From contig CADBQE010000080.1 in the NCBI GenBank assembly GCA_902796695.1, positions 1-5,480 of the forward strand: a stretch of DNA of 5,480 nucleotides, in the 5' to 3' direction. Each line of letters opens with the position of its first letter. The first letter of the stretch is position 1. The DNA is from an uncultured Lachnospiraceae bacterium (GTDB lineage: Bacteria; Bacillota; Clostridia; Lachnospirales; Lachnospiraceae). The notes under the pieces were generated by a model. That model saw nothing but the letters and a program-made list of their open reading frames with translations. It was not told the DNA's origin and did not search any database. Positions 1-4,688 of this stretch are shown in pieces. Both the position numbers and the translations under genes were made by a program.

Positions 1-84
1 CGCGTACTGAAGCAGCCGATCGTCCGGAACGGAAAGCAGGCGACGGTGGGGTTTCGGCCGGAGGTCTGGAAAGAGTGGAAGTGA
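1..84 (+). CDS. ArsC/Spx-family thioredoxin-fold protein, C-terminal fragment
   Basis: Reading frame 1 is open from the window edge to a TGA at 82-84 and gives 27 residues, beginning RVLKQPIV and ending WKEWK. The pattern 'L(K)xPIV..(N)GK.ATVGF(R/K)PE.W' is the usual C-terminal signature of the short ArsC/YffB/Spx-like family. In that family the cis-proline after 'K(R/Q)P' sits beside the active site, and 'VGF+PE.W' forms the last strand and helix. Family members reduce arsenate with glutathione or thioredoxin, or act as redox-sensing RNA polymerase adaptors. The catalytic Cys lies outside the window, so the exact role is open. The assignment to the superfamily is by recognition of the tail only. 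No terminator is visible between this stop and the promoter of the next gene. Confidence 0.72.
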   Translation, partial: RVLKQPIVRNGKQATVGFRPEVWKEWK

Positions 85-115
85 AAATACGGAAACTGCA
101 AGAGTTGAAAAACTA

Positions 116-124
116 TGCTACAAT
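116..124 (+). promoter_or_regulatory. Extended -10 promoter of the 554-residue lipoprotein gene
   Basis: TATGCTACAAT (114-124) matches the Gram-positive extended -10 form TRTGnTATAAT with one mismatch in the hexamer (TACAAT at 119-124, TG at 116-117). There is no good -35 hexamer at 17 bases; TTGAAA at 105-110 is too close. This fits an extended -10 promoter that needs no strong -35. Transcription would start near 131, giving a leader of about 27 bases that contains GGAGG at 142-146. Confidence 0.6.
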
Positions 125-157
125 AAAGGGGACTCTGAAACGGAGGATACAAAGCAG

Positions 158-1822
158 ATGAAAAAAGCAGCAGTGATTCTGATTTCATTGATCCTGGCGC
201 TCGGCGCGGCGGGCTGTGCCGGCTCCGGGCCGACTCAGACGGCACAGGCGTCCGGAGAGTCCGGCGGAAACAGTCAGACGGAGCGGGCGGCGGACGAATC
301 GGACCGGAACAGTCAGGCGGCTCCGGCGCAGAGTGAAGCGGAGCCGGTCACGGAGAACACATCCCCGGTGCCGGAAACCGACGGGAAGGATACGCCGGAA
401 ACCGACGGGACCGAAGCGGCGGAAACAAGCCCCGCCGAAACGGAGCCGGCCGCACAGGGCATCAATTTTACGGAGGCGATCTCGATCAATCCGGGGGAAT
501 ATCCGGACGCGGACGGGGGGTTCGGGCTGGAAGTGATCCGGCACCGCGATGCCGCCTCGAACCGGGAAGTGACGCTGTTTTTCACGGACCGGACGTACAG
601 GCTGACGTTTACGGGAGACCTTGAGACCGGACAAGGCAGCTGGTCGGTCCTGCGCCATACCCTCGGTCAGTACTGGATCACCAAGGACTATATCGGGCAG
701 CGGATCCCGGCTCCGGGCGGCAAACAGCTCTATGCCGCCGCGAATATCGAAAATCTGCGGGAGGAAAATCCCATATACTTCGCGGACCTGCGCGGTGCGG
801 TCTGCAGCAGCCTGATGAATTACAGCCCTTTCATCAAGGAGGCACCGGAAGAGACCGATCTTGACGGCGTCCCCTGCTGGCGGTATACGATCCGGGAAAA
901 CTCGCAGGATACGGATGTGCCGGCCGGCTCCCGGGAATGCACGCAGATCTGGTTCCGGCGGGACAACAGTCACTTTGTCTTTGCGCGGACCGATATCGAA
1001 GCGCCCGACGGCACGGTGATCCCGGACATGGAGATGCGGACCTTAAGCGGAAAAGAGGCACATGACTTTTACAGTCGGGAAGCGGACCTGTTTCCCGGTG
1101 TCGATACGCGCGACCTGCAGGGGGCGTTCACGCTGACCGTGGTGGTTGATCCGGGAGAGCCCGGCGAAATCACCTATCACTGCCCCATGGACCGCGGAGA
1201 GAAGTTCATGACATCCTTCCGGGACCGCGACGTGTATCTGGACCGCGCGGGAACGGTGAAGGCGAATATCCTGAATATCGCCGATACCGGTACGGATGTG
1301 ACGGTCTATGTCATCGGCGACGGGAAGGCGGGGACGGACCCGGCCGCGTCATCGGAGGCGGCTGTCGACCCGGATTCCGTCAATATCATGGATTACTGGG
1401 GCCGTTTCGAGGAGCTCTGCCGGAAGGCCGGCATTCCGGGAACGGCAAAAGACGCGGATACGTTCACGGCGGATCCCATCGAATCCCGCCGGGCGACGTT
1501 TTCCTCGCGGCGGGAGGGAAAGTGCCTGTGCGTGGACGTCGGTGTGGACCTGGTGGAAGCGGACGGCGTGAAGGCAGACAGCCTGCGGAGCGATTTTGAA
1601 CCGAAGCTCCTGGCCCGCGGCTGGGAGCTGATGGGCGTGTATCCCACGACGGAAAAAGCCTGGGCTTCCTGGGGCATGAGCCCGGAGAAGCTGGTCCTCA
1701 CCTATGAGAAACAAGTCGGGGACGACTGGTATCAGATGATTGTCGTCTGCTATATGACGGACGGCGGCCCCGCGGCCTGGACGATCTTTATCTGCGACCA
1801 CGCGGAGGAACGCAGGGGATAA
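158..1822 (+). CDS. Lipoprotein of unknown function with acidic stalk and two-part ectodomain
   Basis: A 554-residue exported protein. Residues 1-20 are a lipoprotein signal: MKK, a hydrophobic core, then GAAGC with the lipid-bearing Cys at 20. The -3 position is Ala rather than the commoner Leu. Residues 21-97 are a Ser/Thr/Glu/Pro/Ala-rich acidic stalk with PETDG repeats, as expected for a wall-spanning linker. A folded, beta-rich and tryptophan-containing region follows from about 100 to 388. A short Ala/Ser/Asp linker leads to a second module at about 407-554 (from 'NIMDYWGRF' to 'TIFICDH'). Nine Cys besides Cys20 is many for an exposed protein, so disulfides are possible. I do not recognise either module as a named family. 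The start is set by GGAGG at 142-146, though the 11-base spacing is rather long, and by the perfect signal peptide. The gene has its own promoter and shares a terminator with the convergent gene, so it is probably monocistronic. Confidence is high for a lipoprotein, none for function. Confidence 0.92.
   Translation: MKKAAVILISLILALGAAGCAGSGPTQTAQASGESGGNSQTERAADESDRNSQAAPAQSEAEPVTENTSPVPETDGKDTPETDGTEAAETSPAETEPAAQGINFTEAISINPGEYPDADGGFGLEVIRHRDAASNREVTLFFTDRTYRLTFTGDLETGQGSWSVLRHTLGQYWITKDYIGQRIPAPGGKQLYAAANIENLREENPIYFADLRGAVCSSLMNYSPFIKEAPEETDLDGVPCWRYTIRENSQDTDVPAGSRECTQIWFRRDNSHFVFARTDIEAPDGTVIPDMEMRTLSGKEAHDFYSREADLFPGVDTRDLQGAFTLTVVVDPGEPGEITYHCPMDRGEKFMTSFRDRDVYLDRAGTVKANILNIADTGTDVTVYVIGDGKAGTDPAASSEAAVDPDSVNIMDYWGRFEELCRKAGIPGTAKDADTFTADPIESRRATFSSRREGKCLCVDVGVDLVEADGVKADSLRSDFEPKLLARGWELMGVYPTTEKAWASWGMSPEKLVLTYEKQVGDDWYQMIVVCYMTDGGPAAWTIFICDHAEERRG
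371..410 (+). repeat. 16-bp direct repeat coding the PETDG stalk units
   Basis: CCGGAAACCGACGGGA occurs at 371-386 and again at 395-410, 24 bases (8 codons) apart and in frame, coding PETDG twice. It lies in the low-complexity stalk of the lipoprotein. It is the kind of in-frame repeat that lets linker length vary by slippage. Confidence 0.8.
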
Positions 1823-1836
1823 GCGTGGGAATCAAA

Positions 1837-1873
1837 AAAACGGTCCGGAAGAATCAGTCTTCCGGACCGTTTT
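1837..1873. terminator. Bidirectional intrinsic terminator between convergent lipoprotein genes
   Basis: A perfect 16-bp stem (1837-1852 with 1858-1873, core CGGTCCGGAAGA) encloses a 5-base loop, ATCAG. On the plus strand the stem ends in TTTT (1870-1873). On the minus strand the A7 run at 1834-1840 becomes a U7 tract, so termination should be stronger for the minus-strand gene. It begins 14 bases after the plus-strand stop (1820-1822) and 12 bases beyond the minus-strand stop (1886-1888), so it can serve both genes. Confidence 0.93.
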
Positions 1874-1885
1874 GCGTCCGGCGGA

Positions 1886-3370
1886 TTACCGGGTGCCGGC
1901 CAACGCGGTTCCGTTCACATACAGGGTGTAACCGCCGCTGATGATCTGGGAGGCATCTCCGTTAAACGCGGTCACATAGCTGTCTGCGGTCAGGGTCCAG
2001 GTGCAGCCGCTCTCCAGGGAGACGGAGACGGTGCCCGCCTCGTCGGACACGGCGGTCCCGGCGGCGTTCGTGATCTTTCCGTTCACATAGCCGGTGAAGG
2101 AGGAGCCATCGGTCAGGTTCATGGTCAGCGACGCATTGCTGCCCACCAGGACGGCGCCTTCCAGGGTCTGGCCGGAAGCATTCAGCTCGGCCGTATGGGA
2201 GCCGCCGCTCCAGCCGTCGTCGCACACGGAAAGCAGGACGTTTTCGCTGTCTTCGTTGGTGATCGTGACGCCGGAAAGCGTGATCACGGCGCTGGTATTG
2301 GTCACGTGGAAAACATGGCCGCTCCGGCTGGTCAGGGAGCCGCCGGTCATGGTAAAGGAGGAAGTGCCGCTCGCGGCGTCGCCCGACATGGACTGGTAGA
2401 TCATGATGCTGTCCAGGAAGGTAGCGTTGCCGTTGCATTTCGTATTGTCGGCGGTCAGATCGCAGTTCGTCAGCGTGATGGAGTTGAGGCCTTCGATGCA
2501 GACGCCTTCCGAAAGGTTGGAGACCAGCGCCGCGTTTTCCACCGTGACGTCCGCGGTCGAATAGATGGCGGGCGAGCCCAGGCCGTTGGAGGTATAGGTG
2601 CCGCCGTCCACGTAGACGGTGCCGCCGCCGCGGTCCGTGCGGATGGGAGCGGAGGACTGGCCGGCGGTCGTGACCGTCAGGTTGTAGGCCTGTGTAATGC
2701 CGCCGCCGGTGGTCATGATGCCGCCGGAGCCGCTGCCGGACGTTGTGATCTGCGTATCGCGGATAATGACTGTGGTGCCGTCGCCGGAAGCGCCGTTCCG
2801 GCCGCCGTTTCCGCCGTAGGAGAAGACCCCGTTGGCGCCGGAAGCATCCGAGGTGATCGTGCCGCCGGTGATCGTGGTTACGGATCCGTCTTTGACAAGG
2901 ACGGCCGCATTCTGTCCGTAGAAATTGCAGTTGTCGCCGCCGTCCGAATCACCGGTTTTGGACACGGTCGGATCGCTGATCGTTACCGCATCCGTCGTGC
3001 TGATCAGGAGCGCGCTCTCGTCTGCGGCGGAAGAGGTATAGGTTTTTCCGTCTTCGGATGCGGCGGCGGTGATTTCCGTGGCGCCTGCATAGATCACGGA
3101 CGAGCTGCTGCTTCCGCCCGGCGCTCCGCCCGGTGCTCCGCCCGGTGCTCCGCCCGGCGCTCCGCCGGGGGTGCCGCTTCCGCCGGGCATATCAGGCGGG
3201 GTATTGGTTTTAGTTCCGCTTTGGGCAGCGGAATTATCGGCTGCGGAATTATCGGCTGCGGAAGTCGCGGCGGAATCTCCGGCTGCGGAAGTCCCCGTGC
3301 CGGCACTGCAGGCGGCCAGGGAGAAAATCAGGGCGGCAGCCGTCAGAACGGCAAATATTATCTTCATCAT
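1886..3370 (-). CDS. Cell-surface lipoprotein with right-handed beta-helix (adhesin/pectate-lyase-like fold)
   Basis: A 494-residue protein. A lipoprotein signal occupies residues 1-21 (lipobox SLAAC, Cys21). Residues 22-90 form an Ala/Ser/Asp stalk with tandem SAADN units, then PGGA repeats and a Ser run. From about 91 to the end it is rich in Gly, Ser, Thr, Asn and Val, with recurrent 'hydrophobic-x-hydrophobic, GG, T' turns such as TGGTITSD, GGIMTTGGG and TLTNCDL. This is the usual look of a right-handed parallel beta-helix. Motifs like NGVFSYGGNG, IRTDRGGGTVYVDGGTY (about 242 on) and MIYQSMSGD (about 321 on) recall a lipoprotein family I associate with gut Clostridia; that is memory, not a search. 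No catalytic residues of a polysaccharide lyase can be assigned, so binding or adhesion is as likely as an enzyme. GGAGG (3376-3380) lies 5 bases from the first ATG (3370) and 8 from the second (3367). The second gives the more typical start MKIIF. Confidence 0.9.
   Translation of the reverse strand: MMKIIFAVLTAAALIFSLAACSAGTGTSAAGDSAATSAADNSAADNSAAQSGTKTNTPPDMPGGSGTPGGAPGGAPGGAPGGAPGGSSSSSVIYAGATEITAAASEDGKTYTSSAADESALLISTTDAVTISDPTVSKTGDSDGGDNCNFYGQNAAVLVKDGSVTTITGGTITSDASGANGVFSYGGNGGRNGASGDGTTVIIRDTQITTSGSGSGGIMTTGGGITQAYNLTVTTAGQSSAPIRTDRGGGTVYVDGGTYTSNGLGSPAIYSTADVTVENAALVSNLSEGVCIEGLNSITLTNCDLTADNTKCNGNATFLDSIMIYQSMSGDAASGTSSFTMTGGSLTSRSGHVFHVTNTSAVITLSGVTITNEDSENVLLSVCDDGWSGGSHTAELNASGQTLEGAVLVGSNASLTMNLTDGSSFTGYVNGKITNAAGTAVSDEAGTVSVSLESGCTWTLTADSYVTAFNGDASQIISGGYTLYVNGTALAGTR
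3113..3169 (-). repeat. 12-bp tandem repeat coding PGGA stalk
   Basis: Four 12-base units of the CGCCCGGTGCTC type plus a partial one code PGGA-PGGA-PGGA-PGGA-PGG (residues 68-86) in the lipoprotein stalk. Units differ only at wobble positions (GGCGCT or GGTGCT), which points to recent slippage. Proline-glycine repeats of this kind commonly act as flexible spacers that hold a surface domain clear of the cell wall. Confidence 0.88.
3228..3257 (-). repeat. 15-bp perfect tandem duplication in the lipoprotein stalk
   Basis: GCGGAATTATCGGCT is present twice without interruption (3228-3242 and 3243-3257). On the coding strand it gives the repeated SAADN units just after the lipid Cys. The two copies are identical, so the duplication is probably recent. 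Confidence 0.88.
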
Positions 3371-3420
3371 TTTATCCTCCGGAACTCTCTTCAGAATGAA
3401 CAGATTTCATTCCTGCTGTC

Positions 3421-3449
3421 TTTTTACAGGAAAAGCGGAAGCGATGCAA
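3421..3449 (-). promoter_or_regulatory. Candidate promoter of the beta-helix lipoprotein gene
   Basis: Read on the minus strand, TTGCAT (3449-3444) and TAAAAA (3426-3421) are separated by 17 bases. The -35 matches the sigma-A consensus at 3 of 6 positions and the -10 at 4 of 6, so it is a weak promoter of the kind that needs an activator. Transcription would begin near 3414, leaving a leader of about 45 bases. Confidence 0.45.
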
Positions 3450-3453
3450 GAGA

Positions 3454-3470
3454 CTTCACAGAAGCTTCAC
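3454..3470 (-). promoter_or_regulatory. Phased GTGAAG direct repeats, possible response-regulator site
   Basis: On the minus strand GTGAAG occurs at 3470-3465 and at 3459-3454, exactly 11 bases apart. The 11-base units match at 9 of 11 positions, and a degenerate third unit (GTAAAT, 3481-3476) lies one further period upstream. The array ends 4 bases from the proposed -35. Direct repeats at one helical turn just upstream of a weak -35 are the classic arrangement for OmpR/PhoB-type activators. No regulator of that class is encoded here, so the link is inference. Confidence 0.4.
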
Positions 3471-3491
3471 GATTAATTTACCGGATAAACA

Positions 3492-3538
3492 CATTTTCCG
3501 CGCGGGGGCGTCCGATCACGGGAAAACCGCGGAAAATG
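3492..3538. repeat. 11-bp perfect inverted repeat in the divergent spacer
   Basis: CATTTTCCGCG (3492-3502) is exactly complementary to CGCGGAAAATG (3528-3538) across a 25-base centre. There is no T tract on either side, so it does not look like a terminator. It lies upstream of both divergent promoters and could be a protein-binding site or the stem of a small transcript. It is part of the 347-base gene-free spacer 3371-3717. Confidence 0.55.
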
Positions 3539-3671
3539 AGGGCGGATCCTTCCGGATGATTGCGTCCGGGCGGAGGATATGCCATAATATTAAGGCCGGC
3601 GGGGGGCGGATCCCGCCGATGTAAACTGTGGCGTACCACATGGCACGTGCTGTTTTCTTGCGCGGGGGCGT
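3500..3671 (+). repeat. 12-bp direct repeat pair flanking the promoter region
   Basis: GCGCGGGGGCGT occurs at 3500-3511 and 3660-3671, each preceded by TTTTC (TTTTCc or TTTTCtt). The second copy lies inside the downstream promoter, between its -35 and -10. A repressor bound there would block transcription, so the pair could be operators. Only the two 12-base ends are the repeat. Confidence 0.45.
3560..3588 (+). promoter_or_regulatory. Upstream promoter of the XRE/membrane-protein operon
   Basis: TTGCGT (3560-3565), a 17-base spacer and CATAAT (3583-3588) form a sigma-A-type promoter. An extended -10 element, TATG, sits at 3578-3581. Transcription would start near 3595 and give a leader of about 123 bases. 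That leader could fold GGCGGG/CCCGCC (3598-3603 with 3612-3617) and TGTGG/CCACA (3627-3631 with 3636-3640). Confidence 0.5.
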
Positions 3672-3686
3672 GTCCGCCGCTATCAT
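3658..3686 (+). promoter_or_regulatory. Downstream promoter of the XRE/membrane-protein operon
   Basis: TTGCGC (3658-3663), a 17-base spacer and TATCAT (3681-3686, 5 of 6 to consensus) place a start near 3693, 25 bases before the ATG at 3718. Its spacer holds one copy of the GCGCGGGGGCGT repeat, which suggests that this promoter is the controlled one. Confidence 0.5.
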
Positions 3687-3717
3687 AAGGCCGTAATCGG
3701 AAAGGAGATGCAGCATT

Positions 3718-4173
3718 ATGAACCAGCTGGGAGAAAAAATCGCCGGGCAGAGAAAAGCCCTCGGAATGACGCAGGTGGAATTCGCCGAAAAAATGCATGT
3801 GACGCGGCAGACCGTCAGCCGCTGGGAGGCCGGCACCGTCCTGCCCGATATCGAGAAGATCGGAGACATCGCGGACCTTCTGGGCGTGAGCTGCGACTTC
3901 CTGCTCAGGGACGCTGCTCCCGCGGAAGCGCCCGCCGTGCCGGCCCGCTCCGGCGGCGTCAGCCGGCTCCTGCTCGGCCTGAAAGGGAAAAAAGTCAGTC
4001 TGTCCTTCTTTGATGAAGAACGGGACCCGGACCTGTTCAACACTCCGTGCCGGATCCTGGATTTTGAAGAGGCCTGGATGAAAGTGTCCGCGGAAACCAG
4101 AAAAGGAAAAGTCGAGAAGCTGATCCCGCTTTCTTCCGTGCTTTCCGTGGAGCTGGTGAAGGAGGATGCGTGA
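3718..4173 (+). CDS. XRE-family transcriptional regulator with C-terminal small beta domain
   Basis: A 151-residue protein. Residues 4-62 are a canonical XRE/HTH_3 domain: LGEKIAGQRKALGMTQ, then the recognition region VTRQTVSRWEAG (28-39), PDIEKIGDIADLLGV and the closing CDFLL. An Ala/Pro linker (65-82) leads to a small domain at about 83-150 with GKKVSLSFFDEE, CRILD, W120 and EKLIPLSSV, predicted as mostly short strands. This second domain is not a standard peptidase or cupin partner of XRE proteins. It resembles the C-terminal domain of the next gene (13 of 29 identical, residues 113-141). AAAGGAG at 3701-3707 is 10 bases from the ATG. An ATG at 3708, directly after it, is in another frame and its product has no family features. 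The next gene starts on this stop codon, so the two are translationally coupled. Likely a DNA-binding repressor, possibly autoregulatory; its ligand is unknown. Confidence 0.93.
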   Translation: MNQLGEKIAGQRKALGMTQVEFAEKMHVTRQTVSRWEAGTVLPDIEKIGDIADLLGVSCDFLLRDAAPAEAPAVPARSGGVSRLLLGLKGKKVSLSFFDEERDPDLFNTPCRILDFEEAWMKVSAETRKGKVEKLIPLSSVLSVELVKEDA

Positions 4174-4541
4174 TGGAATACGTCGGCTTTGTTCTGGGCA
4201 TTTTCGGCCTGATCGCCTATCTCCAGGCCGCATCGCTCAAAAAACGCGTGGCGGACCTGGAGAACGACCTCGCAAAAACCGAGGGGTCCCGCTTCTTCAC
4301 CGAACGGCAGTCGCTGCGGAAAGCGGCCGGATCCTACGTGGGCCGGCGGGTCCGGCTGGACCTCAAGGAAGACTGCGAGGACGTCGACATCATGATGTAC
4401 GGCAACAGCAAACACGGCTCCAATACGATCCTGGACGCCGATGACGAATGGCTCCTGGTCCGGATCGAATCCCCCCGCGGCACCCGCGAAAAACTGATCC
4501 GCATCGGCTCTGTACAGAGAATCAGCGCGACAGAAGATTAG
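4173..4541 (+). CDS. Small membrane-anchored protein with domain shared with the XRE regulator
   Basis: A 122-residue protein. Residues 3-20 form one membrane helix (YVGFVLGIFGLIAYLQAA). The positively charged SLKKR follows, so the bulk is predicted to be cytoplasmic. Residues 21-37 form a short coiled coil (LKKRVADLENDLAK), and a compact domain occupies about 53-122 (YVGRRVRLDL, GSNTILD, W93, EKLIRIGSV). From ILD to SV it aligns without gaps to the regulator encoded just upstream, including the Trp and the EKLI block. The start is ATG at 4173, overlapping the upstream TGA by one base, with GGAGG at 4161-4165 and ideal 7-base spacing. GTG at 4170 is in frame but only 4 bases from GGAGG. I know no function for this protein. 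The arrangement suggests a partner for the regulator, perhaps tethering or sequestering it at the membrane. Confidence 0.88.
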   Translation: MEYVGFVLGIFGLIAYLQAASLKKRVADLENDLAKTEGSRFFTERQSLRKAAGSYVGRRVRLDLKEDCEDVDIMMYGNSKHGSNTILDADDEWLLVRIESPRGTREKLIRIGSVQRISATED

Positions 4542-4543
4542 AG

Positions 4544-4568
4544 CCTGCCGCCGGGAGAGCCCGGCAGG
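4544..4568 (+). terminator. GC-rich hairpin after the two-gene operon, no U tract
   Basis: CCTGCCG (4544-4550) pairs with CGGCAGG (4562-4568). Alternatively, CCGGG/CCCGG around an AGAG loop pairs on top of CCTG/CAGG with a CCG bulge. The hairpin begins 3 bases after the stop codon, where an intrinsic terminator would be expected. No T run follows, so it may be a leaky terminator, an RNA-stabilising end or part of the repeat next to it. Confidence 0.35.
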
Positions 4569-4578
4569 GGCAGCCCAG

Positions 4579-4620
4579 GGGGACAGGTACACTGGGCGGC
4601 AACCCACTGAACCCGTCCCC
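4579..4620. repeat. REP-like imperfect palindrome (GGGGAC...GTCCCC)
   Basis: The 18-base arm at 4579-4596 (GGGGACAGGTACACTGGG) pairs with 4603-4620 at 15 of 18 positions around a 6-base centre, CGGCAA. The GGGGAC...GTCCCC ends with GGTT/AACC-type interiors recall intergenic palindromes common in Clostridia, often ascribed to REP-associated tyrosine transposases. That link is from memory. No transposase is present in the window. Confidence 0.65.
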
Positions 4621-4682
4621 GTGGGTTGGCCCCATGGGTTGGCACTGGGCAGCAGCCCACTGAACCCGTCCCCGTGGGTTGG
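4590..4682 (+). repeat. 40-bp tandem repeat with 13-bp subrepeat, extending the palindrome
   Basis: A 40-base unit occurs at 4590-4629 and 4643-4682 (38 of 40 identical, period 53). Its 13-base end CCCCGTGGGTTGG (4617-4629, 4670-4682) appears a third time, with one change, in the spacer (4630-4642). The order is A-B-B'-A'-B. Each copy can fold CA(A/G)CCCAC with GTGGGTTG (4600-4607 with 4621-4628; 4653-4660 with 4674-4681). One of the two differences between copies changes an A-U pair to G-U, which keeps the stem. The last GG of the array is also the first GG of the GGAGG site of the next gene. Confidence 0.85.
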
Positions 4683-4688
4683 AGGTCT

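Noticed and set aside
105..110. TTGAAA as a -35 hexamer for the first lipoprotein gene
   Set aside because: It is only 8 bases from the TACAAT -10, far short of the required 16-18; the extended -10 explains the promoter better.
2195..3559. A 454-codon open frame on the plus strand, opposite the beta-helix lipoprotein
   Set aside because: Its product is compositionally odd (Gly/Ala/Arg/Asp runs) and it has no signal or motif. The minus-strand frame has a lipobox, a ribosome site, a promoter and a terminator. Long antisense frames are expected in GC-rich DNA.
3556..3624. A 22-codon frame in the divergent spacer
   Set aside because: There is no ribosome site before its ATG, it overlaps the upstream promoter, and its product has no features.
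3708..4013. ATG at 3708 directly after AAAGGAG, opening a 101-codon frame
   Set aside because: The product is Arg/Pro-rich with no motif, and the ATG has no room after the ribosome site. The frame from 3718 gives a textbook XRE domain.
3718..4541. Toxin-antitoxin pair (XRE antitoxin plus small membrane toxin)
   Set aside because: The membrane protein shares a folded domain with the regulator and has a long coiled-coil and soluble part, unlike short hydrophobic toxins. The regulator-first order does not by itself support toxicity.
4590..4682. CRISPR-like repeat-spacer-repeat arrangement
   Set aside because: There are only two full units, the 'spacer' is a copy of part of the repeat, and no cas gene is present.
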